NCBI RefSeq assembly: GCF_901000735.1
Contig: NC_081551.1
Coordinates: forward strand, 16,582,545 to 16,646,544
Reading direction: 5' to 3'
Origin: Corylus avellana
Lineage: Eukaryota; Streptophyta; Magnoliopsida; Fagales; Betulaceae
Length of the DNA: 64,000 nt
The position numbers were made by a program, and so were the translations under genes. Of this stretch, positions 48,501-60,575 are shown in pieces (within the stretch, counting starts at the first letter, position 1; the number at the start of each line of letters is the position of its first letter). The notes beneath the pieces are model-generated. The model worked only from the letters and a program-made list of their open reading frames with translations. It ran no database searches and was not told where the DNA came from.

Positions 48501-49306
48501 GCCCATAATTTTGTGTGCAACATTATAAATTAGAACAATTAAACTGACTGGTAGCCATCTCTGATTGAGAATCAGGCTTCAAATTTCTACTTTCTCTAAT
48601 TTAAGAATTCAGCTAAATAAGTAGCTTGAAACACCACACGCATTGGGACCTACACATCTTCTCAAGAAGCTGTGTATACCACAGATCCTGAGAAAAGTTT
48701 TCACATGGTGTTTACTATGGTGCACTAGAATGTGGAACCTAATTTGACAGCAAACAAGTAGGCAATCAACCCCTAATTCCTCAGAGATCTAAACTTAATA
48801 ATTGCAACACAAAAACTATCTATGATGTGTCTGTCTTGTGTGCGTGAGTGTTTGTATGCATGAGAGAGTGAAAGAAAGTCCTTCCATAGAAGATAATATT
48901 TTGTTGTTTTACACATTTTTCTTTTACTCTAAACTGCTGATACTCCCACAAGACAATTGATTCTTAATATATGCAAAGTAAAAAATATAAAAATATATCT
49001 CTCAAGCATTGAAAAAATATATATATAGCAATTATATTTTCTCCAATGACATGTAACTACAAAATCAGTGTCTGTGCCTATGTTCTCATATATTGATATT
49101 GTGGGGATGCATATCAAACAACCTTTATCTATGCCATCAAACACCTAAGCAGGTATCCTCCAATCATAGAAATGATGAAGCATTAGAAAAGTTTGTCTTC
49201 AAGTAATTCTGAGATTAGTCTAATGATGTCACAATTTGTAGAATTGGAGCATCAAAGCTGAAGTTTCATTTTCACAGCGGGAAGTATCTTTCTTTTCTAT
49301 TCAGTT

Positions 49307-49342
<36 letters not shown>

Positions 49343-52300
49343 TTCCTGAAAGTAATTGAGGTGAATTGTTGTATATACCACTCTTTAAGAATGTGATACT
49401 TGGGCATTGTGTTTTTCCATATGTAAAACATAACACAAACTATGCATAAATAAAGAAACCTATGCACTATTACTCCAAAAACAGCCACCTTTGGATACAT
49501 TAGCATCCCTAACAAAGTTTGTTCTACAGGCATATGTCACGATTCAAAAGCCAAGTTGACAATGATGCCTTCCTCTACACAGCTTACTGGAGCAGAGGCG
49601 TCGAACTTACCCAAAGAGCTCTCTTTGAATCTTTTTCTTCAAGTGAAGTTCTTGGAGTTTCATGTGCTACTACAAGCCCCGCAGGTTCTCCTCCTGCAGT
49701 CATGTTTGGATTAAGATCAACAGCCCTAGAATATAATATCTCCTTCAAACGATTAACTTCTTCCCTGCATGGTAATGAGTAGAATTAAGAAAGGGCTACA
49801 TTAACGTTAAATACTTTACAAACTCAGTGGTCCTAGAAAAGCTTAAACTTACAAACTTCATCCCACAAGACTAAAATTCTTTAATAGAAAGAGACTTGAT
49901 AAATCAGCAGAATTGACAAAACATCATTCAGGGTTCAGAAGCAAGGTTCTTCAAAGCAAGCAACCAGTTGCCACCCAAATTAATCAGACAAACTACCAAT
50001 AAATTTGACCCACCTAGAAAATCTTTTCCCTTTCAACAGCTTTTCAATTTTACTAATCCTGTTATCATCAGAAAGGTCAGCATTTTTGTCTTGTTTGTGC
50101 CCATCAAAGTCAGAGCCACTATTCACCGCTGCTCCGCTAGGACCTGCTACTACAATTGATCTGTTTAATTCAAGCTGCAAAAAATTAGGGCCAAAGTCAA
50201 GAATAATGCTGATGGGAATGGAAAGGTTAACCTAATCAAAGCCCTCCAAAATATAAGATCTTTAATCCAAATTTATGGGTCATTGAAACTAACCTTTTTA
50301 CATTTAAAAGTTGTTTTGTAATTTTTGAACAATCAATTTATTAAGTCAAGCGTGCTACTGAATAAAACCAGAGGCAAGGTTTGTAACTGTTTTAACAAAA
50401 AGGACAGAATCCTTACATCTAATGTGCATTGACCATCATCACACCCACCATCTTGTTCAACTTCTGCATTCAAGTTTTCCATCCATTAATCAGTAAGATA
50501 AAATTATATGACCAAAGTTCAGCACAAATCAGTACGTGATCTTTTTATAATATACCAAAAGTGAAAAGGGATAGCAGTGAATAAAAAAAGAGCTTAAAGG
50601 AATACATTGTAATGTATACATGTCAGAAGCATGGAGACCACAAAAAGGCTTTTCAACACTTAGAGAAAATAGAACAATAGAAAAACGATAAATAAATTAC
50701 CCCAAATATTCTAAAAGAGTGGTTTGGTGATAAATGCCACAAATTTCACAGCATCGTCTTCAGCGTTACGAGCGAAGTATGCACACAAACAGTATGGGAT
50801 AAATAAACACCCTAAGTCTATTCATTCTGTTCTGGAAATATATTCTTCTCTACTGCACGTCGCTCCACGTCTTTTCAAGTATTTAATCCAGCCTCCTTCA
50901 AGCCACTCAACCACAGCCTTTTATATAATTTTTTTTATTGTAGTAACTCCCATATTCCAATGTTCTTCAGATGTGCTCATTCTAATTACCTTTCTCGCAC
51001 TATGCAAAATTATTAAACTTCCTTGAACAAGACAATATGAAATTGCACCTCTACCACACGTGCCAGTTCTGTTCCGTAGATTCACACTCCACAAGGCATA
51101 ACCCACCAATTTCAAAGTGTATCAAAGCCTATACTTCTTGAGAGACACTATTTTTTTTTTCTTTTTTTGTAAGTAATAGACAAATATTATTAAAAGCGTA
51201 AGGCGTCCCTATATACACAGGAAGTATACAAAATGAAACACCTAACTAGAAGCAGCAAAAAGGACAAAGAAATCACTATAACTAATTGTCAAAGGAGAAA
51301 CATAAGCAATTGTCCATAGATACAAAGTTTTGAAGAATAAGGCTTTAATCTCCTCCAAAGTCCTCTCAAGGCCCTCAAAACTTTTGTCATTCATTTTCCT
51401 TCATAAACATCATAAAAAGCACATAGGCACCATCTTCCACACAGCAACACTCCGCAGACTACCAAACGTCCATCAACAAGCAAACGGATCAACTACACAT
51501 CTAGGCATAACCCAAGACAAACCAAAACGATTGAAAAAGGCAATCCAAATGACATAAGCCATGTCACAATAAAGAAAAAGATGGTCCACGGACTCTCCAT
51601 TTCTTCACGCGTGCAACATCTGTCCCCTACAATGACGTGCCACTGTCTAAGGTTATCCATGATAAGGATCTTACTAAGAACCGCTGACCACACGAAAATG
51701 GCCGCCTTCAAAGGAGCCTTAGTCCACCACACACTCTTCCAAGGGAAGCGACAACCTTCACTACAAACCAGGGAGAAATAGAACGAGTTAAATTTAAATA
51801 ACCTTCTTTTGGGGGGGACCCATCGCAACTTATCTTCACTTCCTCATCTCACTCTAACTGAGTACAACACCTAGAAAAATAAGGCAAAGACATCCACTTT
51901 CCAATCATGAGTCGTTCTAGCAAAACTCACACTCCACTGGTTTGAACCACCATAAAAATCCAAATGAGTCGTAACAAAGGCATCCTTTGCACGAGCAATA
52001 AAAAATAAAACTGGGAGCCTCCTTTATGGCCACATCCCCACACCACTAATAATGCCAAAATTTAATCTTGGAGCCATCTCCCACCTCAAATCTAGCATGA
52101 CACAAAAATTTCTCCTAACCTTTTTTAATATTCTTCCATAATCCCACCTCAAATGCTACACAAGGCTCAAGCAAACACCCGACCCATGAACTGCCAAATT
52201 TAGAGTCCACCGCCACTCTCTACCAAGCCTCTCTCTCAAGCCCACAGCACCACACTATTTACCTAAGCGAGCATGACTGAACACTAGCTAGTTCCGAATT

Positions 52301-55300
52301 CTCAACCCTCCCTCAGAGAGCGGCAAACAAACCTTAGACCAACTAACAAAGTGATATTTGAACTCTTCACCTAGCCCACCCCATAAGAAATCACATTGAA
52401 GCTTCTCAATACGATTAGCAACACTAGGTAGGCAAATTGGCAAGTGTGCTCTTAACAAGGGTAACTATAATGATTTAGGAAAAAGCGCTAGCCACATCTG
52501 CGCTATCACCTCAAAAGAGATACAAATGTAAGCAATGTGGGACTTAGCATTCATGAGCATATCTTATAAACTACCCACTCATTATGTGGACTACTCATCT
52601 TTCCAATATGGGACCAAGTGTTACAGTAATCCTACCACCCTTGGACAAATACACAATTTTCCAATTAGCCAACCAACGATCTATCTTCTCAGTAACACCA
52701 TCTCAAATATGTTTGGCATTGTAGGAAGCCCCCAATGGTAGGCCGAGATACTTTAACCATCAAAGAGAAAACCGCACAACCTAGAATTCCAGCCAACCTT
52801 TCCACATGATCAACATTGCCCACAAGAATCAATTCTAACTTCGCCAAGTTAACCTTTAAGCTTGAAGCAACTTCAAAGCAAAGGAACAAGCACCGCAAGT
52901 GACGAAGATGAGCTGAAAGAGCACCACAAAAGATCAGGGTATCATCAGCAAACAGAAGGTGAGAGAAAACAAACCCACCACATTACCCACTGAAAAACCA
53001 GCCAACAACCCCCCACTAACAGCAACAGAAATCATTCTACCTAATGTCTCCATCACAATGACAAACAACAGGGGGGACAAGAGATCCCCTTGTCTCAAAC
53101 CACAAGAGCTACTGAAAAAGCATGTTGGAGTGATGTTTACCAAAACTAAGAAATTCATCAAGGAAATGTAATGAGCTATCCAAAAGCACCATTTCTCCCC
53201 AAAACCATGCCTCCACAGCATATACAACAAAAAGTCCCAATTAACATGATCATAAGATTTTTCAAGATCCATTTTGCAAATAACACCCGGCTCACCAAAT
53301 ATTAATCTACTATCAAGACATTCATTAGTGATAAGAACAAGATCTTGAGATACACAATATGTCAGGCATGAGTGCTATAATCCAAAAAAGGGCTTGGCTA
53401 TTTGTGTGTGGGATACCATATTGAACATAGAGAAGTACAGTAGATAATTGTTGTAGTTTGCATAAACGGTTTAGACAAAAGGCAGAGGCACGTTACTCTC
53501 TTAGGGTCCATTTGGTTTGTGGAATAGACCCCTGGAATAGAATGGTTATTCCTATGGAATAGTCACTCTTTTGTTTGATAAGGGTTTATTCCTAGGAATA
53601 ATTATTCCCATGGCAATCACTAATCCTTTACACACAGGAATAGCTATTCCTCTCAAAAATGAGAGGAATAGCTATTCCTGAGGGAAGGAACAACGTTTTC
53701 CAAAAAAACCATTTTTTTTTTCTCTTAAACTTAAAAATAAATAAATAGATAAAAACAAAAAATAAAAAGTCATGTGGGTGGCCAGCCACCCACAGAAGGC
53801 CCTCTGGGGTTGGCCTAGCCACCCTAATTCACATCGAGGGTGGTTAGGGCCACCCCCAGTGCATGTTGTGGTGGCCGGTCACCCATTGACCTTTTTTTTT
53901 TTTTTGTAATTTGAGTTTTGGAAAAATTAGAAATCAAATGGGCTTTTTAATAATTTTAGTTTAATTCCAATTATGAAATATGTGTTGCTACCAAACTAGA
54001 GAATTGGAATAATTATTCCATTCCCAATAATACCTACTCATCTTCCTAATGAAATACCCATTCCGCAAACCCAACAAGGCCTTATTGTTGTTACGTAGCC
54101 TACCTCAGTGCCTCGCACATCTTATTATATAGGTTTAGAGAAATATAACAATGACCAAAATACCCACAAACCCTAATGATTCTCACAAGCTCTAATAAAT
54201 CTTCTAACAATAACATAGAATAAATTATACATCATTTGATCTACACTCTTCACAGCATCAAAAGCTCTTTCTACCAAAATAATGTGCACCATAATCATGT
54301 GATAGAGCATTTAAAGTTAAATAAGAAATTAATTGTACAAACCTAGTGGATGTAACAATACACACTATTTTCCTCATAAATTAATTGTACAAACCTAGAG
54401 CATTTAAAGGTTGTCAATTGAGTTTCATGCATTGATGGTATTGAAAACCTATAACTGAATTTCGATCGAGAGGGGGATACAAGCATCTATGCTGGGGTTT
54501 TTTTTTTGGGGAGGGGGGGGTGATTGTAGTGGCAAAGGGTGGCTCCAAGTGAGGTTGGTGTCAATAGGAGAGAGGGTGTTTTCTAGGGTATGCTATGGCA
54601 TGGACGTTCGCCAGGAGGGAAGGTTTTGAAGATAGAAGCTATAGAAGGAAAATGTTTGCGCCATATCGGTTGACCAAAAATGTTGTTTGGTTAACGAAAT
54701 TTTCCAAGGGCAACCAAACACCCAAAAATACCGAAAAAGTTTTACATCAATACAAATAGAGACAAAGAATGCACATGGATTTCTCATATTTTCAAAAAAA
54801 GCCAGCATTAAACTAAGCCCCCTCCTCTTGGAAACACAGTGGTACAACAAAAAACTACCAAAAGAAAGTAGCTGGGGCTGAACGTATCAGATTATGAACT
54901 CACTTATAACTAGCACATGCCTACTCCAAGCTAATTCAATGCTAATCTGATGGGGTGTTCATGGAGTAGGAGGAAACTCTCAAAATTGAGAGACATTGCA
55001 AGACATTTTATATTACATAAGGTGGGGACTGGAGAACACATTTTTCTCTGGCTTCATCCTTGGCATCTTGATGGGGTTTTACATTGAAACTTATTGTCCT
55101 CGAATCATCTATGTTGCAGGGAGTCAACTAGATGCTCCATTGTCTACTGTCATTCGAGATAAGAACTGGTACTGGCAGGAGGCAAGGTCTGAAAACCTTG
55201 TGAAGATTAAAAGTAAATGGTCTTTGGTGAGTATTGGTGATATGGACCAGCCTACTTGGAGTATTTCTAAGAAAGGGTTTTACAATTGCACTGATACATG

Positions 55301-56969
55301 AAATGCCATTCGGGTAAAACAGCATCCTGGCATTTGGTGGAGGTTAGTTTGGTCAATGGCAATTCCAAGGCAGGCTTTTATCTTGTGGTGGCGGCTCGAG
55401 ATTCTCACCACGGGAGAGAGGCTGTTCAAATGGGACTTTGGAGGTGACATGCTTTGTGTCTTTTGCAGGATATGCATTGAAGGGAGAAATCTTTTTTTTT
55501 TTTTTTTTTTTTTTTTAACGTAGCTTCTGCAAAAGAGTATGGTTGGGAAAATTGAGAAAGTGTTTGATTGATGATCCTCCTTATGAATGGGATGTTATTG
55601 TAGAGAGAGGAGTAAAGAATTGGAATGGTAGAGGATTGAAAGTTGCCTTATTTAGACTTGTTTTGAGTGCTTCAGTTTGCAACCTTTGGTGGGAGAGAAA
55701 TAATATAAGGCATGGGAATTAGTTGCAGACCAAGGAGAAAATTATTCAAAAATTTGTTGGGAAGTTATAACAAGGATTATGTCTAAGGGCAGGTTTCAGA
55801 GAAGTAAGGAAAATGAAGATTTATGCAGCAGCTGGGACCTGATGGACAGTATTTTTGGATACAGATGAAGTTGAATCCTCTGGTGCATTTTGCAGAGTAG
55901 AGTTTTTGCTGTCGCACTGGTTGAAGACTGCTGGCAGTTGCTGAATCCTATTTGGTTGGAATTTTCCACGTTTCAGATTGGTTGTTCACTGTTTCTTGTA
56001 AAGTGTATAGTAGTATAGTTCTGTGTACTGCAGGTTAGAACGATTTGCTGTTTAGTGTTGTAAGTAGATGTGAGTCTTGTTTGCTGTTGTTTGCTTGGTG
56101 CTATGTAAAGGCTTTCCTCCTTTACTGTATAGTTATGTGTTCAGGAAACTTTGATTTGTTTCCCGGAATTTCTAGCTAATTTTAGCTAGAGGGTGTTTAT
56201 AATTCTTTGTTGGTTAATGACATACTCATTCATCCAAAAAAGAAAAAAACCAATAATATTCTATAATACCAACTTCAAACTCCTTACGCACCAAAATTAG
56301 TATGAACGTAGTTTGTTTTTAAATTAAAGAAGATAAAAAAGTTATGCTTCTGTTTAAAGCAACCACCAAGCCCCACCCCCAACACACACGCACACACATT
56401 CTTTATTAATTAATTTTACATCGGAGCCCAGTTCAAGAGTTAGTCGTGGTGCAACTTTTTGTTAATGCTACACCACTCAATAACTAGTAATCGAATTAAT
56501 ATTTTTTCCACAATTAGATTACATATTATTTCTATGCTAATGATGCACCCCCTAAATTTCATGTCAATCCAATGCCATTCATTATCAAATCCATAATTCA
56601 TGTATTTTATATGTTCTCTAAGATGTAAAAACTAAAATTTTGAACATTTTAGAGAGGAAATAGCTTTTAATCTTTCCTCATCTCGGTAGAAGGCAAGCAT
56701 ATAGATTACAACGAAAGCACGTAATAGCTTTTAATCTTTCCTCATCTCGGTAGAAGGCAAGCATATAGATTACAACGAAAGCACGTAATAGCTTTTAATC
56801 TTTCCTCATCTCGGTAGAAGGCAAGCATATAGATTACAACGAAGGCACGTAATCGAACGGTTGGGTTGTGAGGGCATTCAAACTAGCAGTGAGTTCATCA
56901 AAATACTCATCCAATGAAAAGCTTTTGAGCCGTGTAATATTCACAAGAGCTACAAACTTGAACCTAACC

Positions 56970-57005
<36 letters not shown>

Positions 57006-57393
57006 TTGAGGTAATAACTTCTTCCAAAACTTCTTCCAAAACCTTAATCTCTCAAAATCAGATGCAAAAAGAGAATTCTATAGTAAGGAGTGAGATCAAC
57101 TTACGGTGGTCTTGATCCGAGAGAGAAGGAAGGGCATTACTGGAAGCTGGTTTGGAAAAAAACGAAGGGATAAACCGTGTGGCGCCGCTGGAAATTAGGC
57201 GGTAAGCCGGATCGACCAGCTTCAATAGCCAGCGGCGTTGGCCTCCGGCTTCCGCTTGGGATTGGCTCAGCGGCGGCCGAGAGTACGGTGTAGACGGCTG
57301 CTTCCGCGGCGGCGGCTTCCTGGCCTTCCCTCCAGCGCCCCTCTCATCCCCTGCCCCGTTTAGCCCCGACGACGGCGTTTGCCCGTCGCTCAT
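43647..57393 (-). CDS. Plant-specific nucleoporin, NUP1/NUP136-NUP82 family (7 coding exons, 670 aa)
   Basis: Coding exons on the minus strand: 57393-57105, 50463-50417, 50174-50014, 49764-49611, 47398-47087, 46987-46901, 44609-43647. All have GT-AG borders and matching phases; the total is 2013 nt. The start is the ATG at 57393 (MSDGQTPSS...), because the frame extended upstream has only GTG. Residues 35-41 are TPYSRPP; 55-79 ([22 protein letters not shown]) could form an amphipathic helix; [20 protein letters not shown] starts near 152; [10 protein letters not shown] is 228-237; [10 protein letters not shown] is 365-374. The C-terminus has a Gln tract and few FG-like motifs (NFGSK, SFGSD). 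The family sits on the nuclear basket side of plant pores and affects nuclear shape and mRNA export. The short length and scarce FG repeats resemble NUP82 more than NUP1/NUP136; the paralogue is an inference. Confidence 0.88.
45334..46274. mobile_element. 0.94-kb MITE in intron 6 of the nucleoporin gene
   Basis: The inverted ends GAGCATTCACGTTGGAC and (from the right) CAGCATTAGCATTGGAC continue into ggccaaattttagctaaaa / ttttagtcaaaatttggct. TAA flanks both ends (45331-45333 and 46275-46277), consistent with a PIF/Harbinger-type 3-bp duplication. The interior has (CT)n/(GA)n tracts at 45520-45549 and 46119-46138 that are themselves complementary. No transposase is seen. Confidence 0.65.
49309..49340. 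repeat. (TA)n microsatellite in nucleoporin intron 4
   Basis: Sixteen TA units. A similar tract lies at 56972-57001 in intron 1, close to the exon 1 donor. Confidence 0.85.
51150..53400 (-). pseudogene. LINE reverse transcriptase relic in nucleoporin intron 1
   Basis: The poly-A end is the T run at 51150. On the minus strand, from 53390 down: [20 protein letters not shown], then [29 protein letters not shown] and the catalytic [10 protein letters not shown] box (about 52965-52936), all typical of plant L1-type RT. Further on (51750-51540) is a zinc-binding domain fragment with [20 protein letters not shown]. Frameshifts, stops and a solo TRIM LTR break it. It lies in the same transcriptional sense as the host gene. 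Confidence 0.85.
52527..52625 (-). repeat. Solo LTR of a TRIM, inside the LINE relic
   Basis: On the minus strand it starts TGTAACACTTGGTCCCATAT and ends CCCACATTGCTTACA, a 5-bp inverted terminus (TGTAA/TTACA). Words such as gagtagtccacataa and gtcccacattg match the LTRs of the TRIM at 23237-23756. No internal region or second LTR is present. Confidence 0.65.
53504..54081. mobile_element. 578-bp Tourist-like MITE in nucleoporin intron 1
   Basis: The inverted ends GGGTCCATTTGGTTTGTGGA and (from the right) GGCCTTGTTGGGTTTGCGGA are flanked by TTA on both sides (53501-53503 and 54082-54084), a classic PIF/Harbinger duplication. The arms contain repeated ggaatag-tattcc palindromes. The centre (53775-53885) holds a ggtggcc/ggccacc module like those in the MITEs at 10371 and 15610. 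Confidence 0.85.
54990..56249 (+). pseudogene. LINE 3' end (zinc-binding RT domain) in nucleoporin intron 1
   Basis: Plus-strand frames match the C-terminal part of plant LINE ORF2: [20 protein letters not shown] (55110-55170), [16 protein letters not shown], then [20 protein letters not shown] and a cysteine motif ([13 protein letters not shown], about 55453-55491). The cysteine block is interrupted by 25 T (55492-55516) and continues with [13 protein letters not shown] codons. The 3' untranslated region ends in an A-rich tail at about 56236-56249. It lies opposite in sense to the host gene. Confidence 0.75.
56661..56852. repeat. Three tandem copies of a 64-bp unit
   Basis: Units start at 56661, 56725 and 56789 (tagcttttaatctttcctca...). 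They are almost identical: the third differs by a g for a near its end (gaaggcacg). They lie in intron 1 of the nucleoporin gene. The near-identity implies recent expansion. Confidence 0.95.
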
Positions 57394-57510
57394 TATCACT
57401 CTCTCTCAGTCCCAAGCTCGCTTGACGATGGTTGGGTGGTTTGACAGGGACACGGGGAGCGCACGACTTCATTCAAGTTGTGGGGACGATGATCGTAAAT
57501 AGGGTAAGGC

Positions 57511-57516
57511 CACGTG
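57511..57516. promoter_or_regulatory. G-box core (CACGTG) upstream of the nucleoporin gene
   Basis: GCCACGTGGC, a perfect 10-bp palindrome containing the G-box (57509-57518), lies 118 bp upstream of the start codon. G-boxes bind bZIP and bHLH factors. Function is inferred from position only. Confidence 0.45.
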
Positions 57517-57518
57517 GC

Positions 57519-58300
57519 ATCACTTATTTAAATGATTAAATCTCCGTCCCCTCAAACTTTGGCCTTGTTTGTTAAGTTGCAACACTTTCTCCAACTTCTC
57601 ACAGTACTGTTCCTCGATTAGATACATCTGAGCACGCTGCAATTCATCATGGGTTAATTGTGTATGTGACAAGCCAAGTATTGTTAAAAGACAATTATGC
57701 CTTTATGAAAGATAGAAAAGCCAATACTCATCATTTCTTCCTCCAACAAATTGTAAAGTCCCTACTCCCTCATTCGTTCTTCCATATCCGGTCCTGCTTC
57801 CCAGCTCCCCCCACGATGTGGTGTCCTGCCAGCCACAACGAACGATTGCCCAAATTTCCAAATACATTCAAAAGCTAGTTATGCCGATGAAGAGCTCCAT
57901 ACAGTCACTCTAGACATCTCGCCGATCAATATCGAAAATCAAGGTTTGCTTAATTTTTCAGATGTCAACCAGCATTTTGAATTTTTTTGGGGGTTTTATG
58001 CTCTTCTATGTTCTTCTTGTTAAATAAAAGAAAAATAAAAATAAAAAACAAAGGGTTGGCTAGCCACCCCTCGGCCAAAACGGACCACCCAATTTTGTGT
58101 AAGGTGTTTTGAAGGGGTAAAATAGGAATAGGGTGTCCTTTTATTTTTCAAACCGGCTATTACTCACTGGCTCAGTCTGTTCAACCACAAGTTGTACCTA
58201 ATGAAGAGGCGCCAACCCATAGGAGAACAGTGCCATGTAAAAGCATGTCGTTTGCCAAACACCCTCTTTGTCTTGTGATTTGAATCTCTAGATTTTCTTG

Positions 58301-58303
<3 letters not shown>
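57519..58303. other. Upstream flank of the nucleoporin gene
   Basis: No gene is recognised. A short module ggttggctagccacccctcggcc (58053-58075) recalls the GGTGGCC cores of nearby MITEs. Confidence 0.4.
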
Positions 58304-58337
<34 letters not shown>

Positions 58338-59115
58338 GGAAATCATTTCAGTTTCATTAATTGATGAAGAATTATGAGCATAAAGCTCTTACATCACAGA
58401 GCAAAAGTTATGAGAAAATCATAGCCGAAGCTACAAGGTTACAAGTCATAGATACATACATAACAATCTAACATTTAAGACCTATCTATGACATCAAAAT
58501 TCGTTAACCCATGACTAATCTTTAGTTGTAACAACTGGTCTACTCCAGACAGACTCAATCCGATACATAGGTAGCAACATCCTCCTGCCGAAACTCATCC
58601 TCCTCGACTCACAAGTCAAAAAATTATTCACATCCTTAACCCAACAGGCCAGGACCACAAAATACAAGGAAAACGAAATATACAGGAAAAAAAAAAAAAA
58701 AGGCACAAAAGCCCACAAAACACCACCTAACAAAGGCTGCCGGATGATTGTAGCCAAAGTGCGAAAAAAACCATGCGCAGGCGCGTGCGAGTCACAATCC
58801 ATCGCGGGGTTGCCAAAATAAAAAGCGGCAGGTGCCGTTGGAAGCTGGCAGGGCTGGTGCGCATTGTAGAGGGGCGTGTGTTGAGGTGGGTCTGACGGAG
58901 GGACATAGATCAAGCTTTGAAACAGTTCGATCCAAGCGCCCCCATCAACCCCAAAAAAAAAAAAAAAAAAACATGGCAGAAATGGTGGACAGCACACCCG
59001 GCGCAGTGGCGCTTGAGCTTGTAACATAAAATAAAAAATAAAAAAAGCAAAAAGAAAAAAGGAGAAGAGTTGGGGAAAGGAGAGGGGGCGCTCTCTGCTA
59101 GGGCAACAAAAGTTT
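58304..59115 (-). mobile_element. Poly-A retroposon (minus strand)
   Basis: Its tail is the T run from 58304. The next 200 bp (58332-58530) match the 3' end of the retroposon at 42144-42918, for instance catagccgaagctacaaggttacaa against catagtcgaagctacgaggttacaa. The GC-rich body ends at a GA-rich stretch near 59115 (pyrimidine-rich in element sense). The right end and target duplication were not resolved. Its 170-codon minus-strand frame resembles no protein. Confidence 0.65.
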
Positions 59116-59733
59116 AATAATTAATACAAAATTGGGTGAACTTTGTATCTTGAAAGTTGTTTCGATGCATTATGGTGGGTTGTACGAGGTCATTAGGTTG
59201 TTATAATGTGATTTTGATTATGAAACTATGGTTGTTCTTGAAATATATATATAAAATATGAAAGAAAAAGAAATGAGGGTGGAAGCGGAAAGATATGTAT
59301 GGCCTACATTTTGTATATTCGCTATATATGTGAAATAATATATATAACTCTATTTATAGAGAGACAATAAGTAATGGTCAAAAAATCATAAAGTAGACCT
59401 AAACTAATTAAGGAATGGAATAAACTCTACAATAAAATATAATAAAGGAGAATACAAATATTAAAACATAAAAAGAAATAACTTATTAAGGAAAATATTG
59501 ATAAACCTAATTTAAAAAATATACAATATTCCAACATCACCCCTCTTGAGTTTAGAAAACAAAATGAATTAAAGGAGGCCGAAGTCAATGGTTGGATTAA
59601 GGCGGTACCGCGCAACAAAGGCTCACAATGGTGATCAGAGAAATGCTAGAGAACAAAGACAAGCCGCTAAAAAATTCGGTAAAAGGCCAAACCGTAATTG
59701 ACAATGACGGCCAAAGAAATGTTGGAGAACATA
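59116..59733. other. AT-rich stretch, nothing recognised
   Basis: It may contain part of another LTR (ccaacatcacccctcttgag, 59530-59549), but no boundaries could be set. Confidence 0.35.
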
Positions 59734-60385
59734 TGTTAAGATAAAATAATTCTAGGATCCCCAATGAAGCAGAAAAAATAGCATAATAGAAAATAACAAA
59801 CAGTCACACAAGACACCAAGATTTAAGTGGTTCGGCTTAACAAACCTATATCCACTAGCGGAGACAATCCATGAGAAATTACTAACAAAATGATGGAATA
59901 CAAAGAGTAGTACAAACAAAACCACTCAAACCCAAAAATTCTAATACACTCAAGCACACAAAAGAGAATTAAATACAAAATAGAAATATTCTCTAAATTC
60001 TCTTAATGCCCTAAGACACACCAAGCTTGTGAGAATACAAAATGAGAACACTTTCAAGTCCCTCTGTTTTTCTCTGTTCTCATACGGAGCTGCTGCCTAT
60101 TCTCTCTCAAGTTTTCTCACACACAAAACTGTAGCACATTTACTCACAAAGATGGCCGAATGGTTATATATAAAAGTAGGTCAAGGCTTCACGGTTAAGG
60201 AATTGAATTCTTCCTCTTGAAGAAAGTTGTTGGATGAGACAAAATAAGTGAGAAAATAGAAAAGTAAACTTCTCCATGAAGTAAAATAAAGGCAAGACAT
60301 GGCTGCAGGAGAAAAGCCACAAAGTTGCAACCTAAAAATAAAAGGGGCCCACCAAGACTTGTGAAATACAAGTCATTATCCAACA
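59734..60385 (-). repeat. 3' LTR of an antisense copia element
   Basis: On the minus strand it begins TGTTGGATAATG directly after a tgtggagat polypurine stretch and ends CTTAACA (TG...CA, about 652 bp). It contains the copia LTR phrase complementary to agatttaagtggttcgg (59820-59836). Confidence 0.6.
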
Positions 60386-60575
60386 ATCTCCACATTGACT
60401 TGAATTTCATCAAGTCCCAAATACAAATCTCCTCCAACACCCCGAAAGGCAATCACAAGCTACAAACAACAATCAAGTCCAAGCACCTCTTGAACTTGAG
60501 AACCAAAACTGGCTTAGAGACAATTTCCTTCAATGTGATATCTCCTCGTGTCACAACCAGATCACCAGCATTATC

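Noticed and set aside
58515..59027. 170-codon minus-strand frame
   Set aside because: It lies within a non-coding retroposon, includes poly-Phe from a simple tract, and matches no family.
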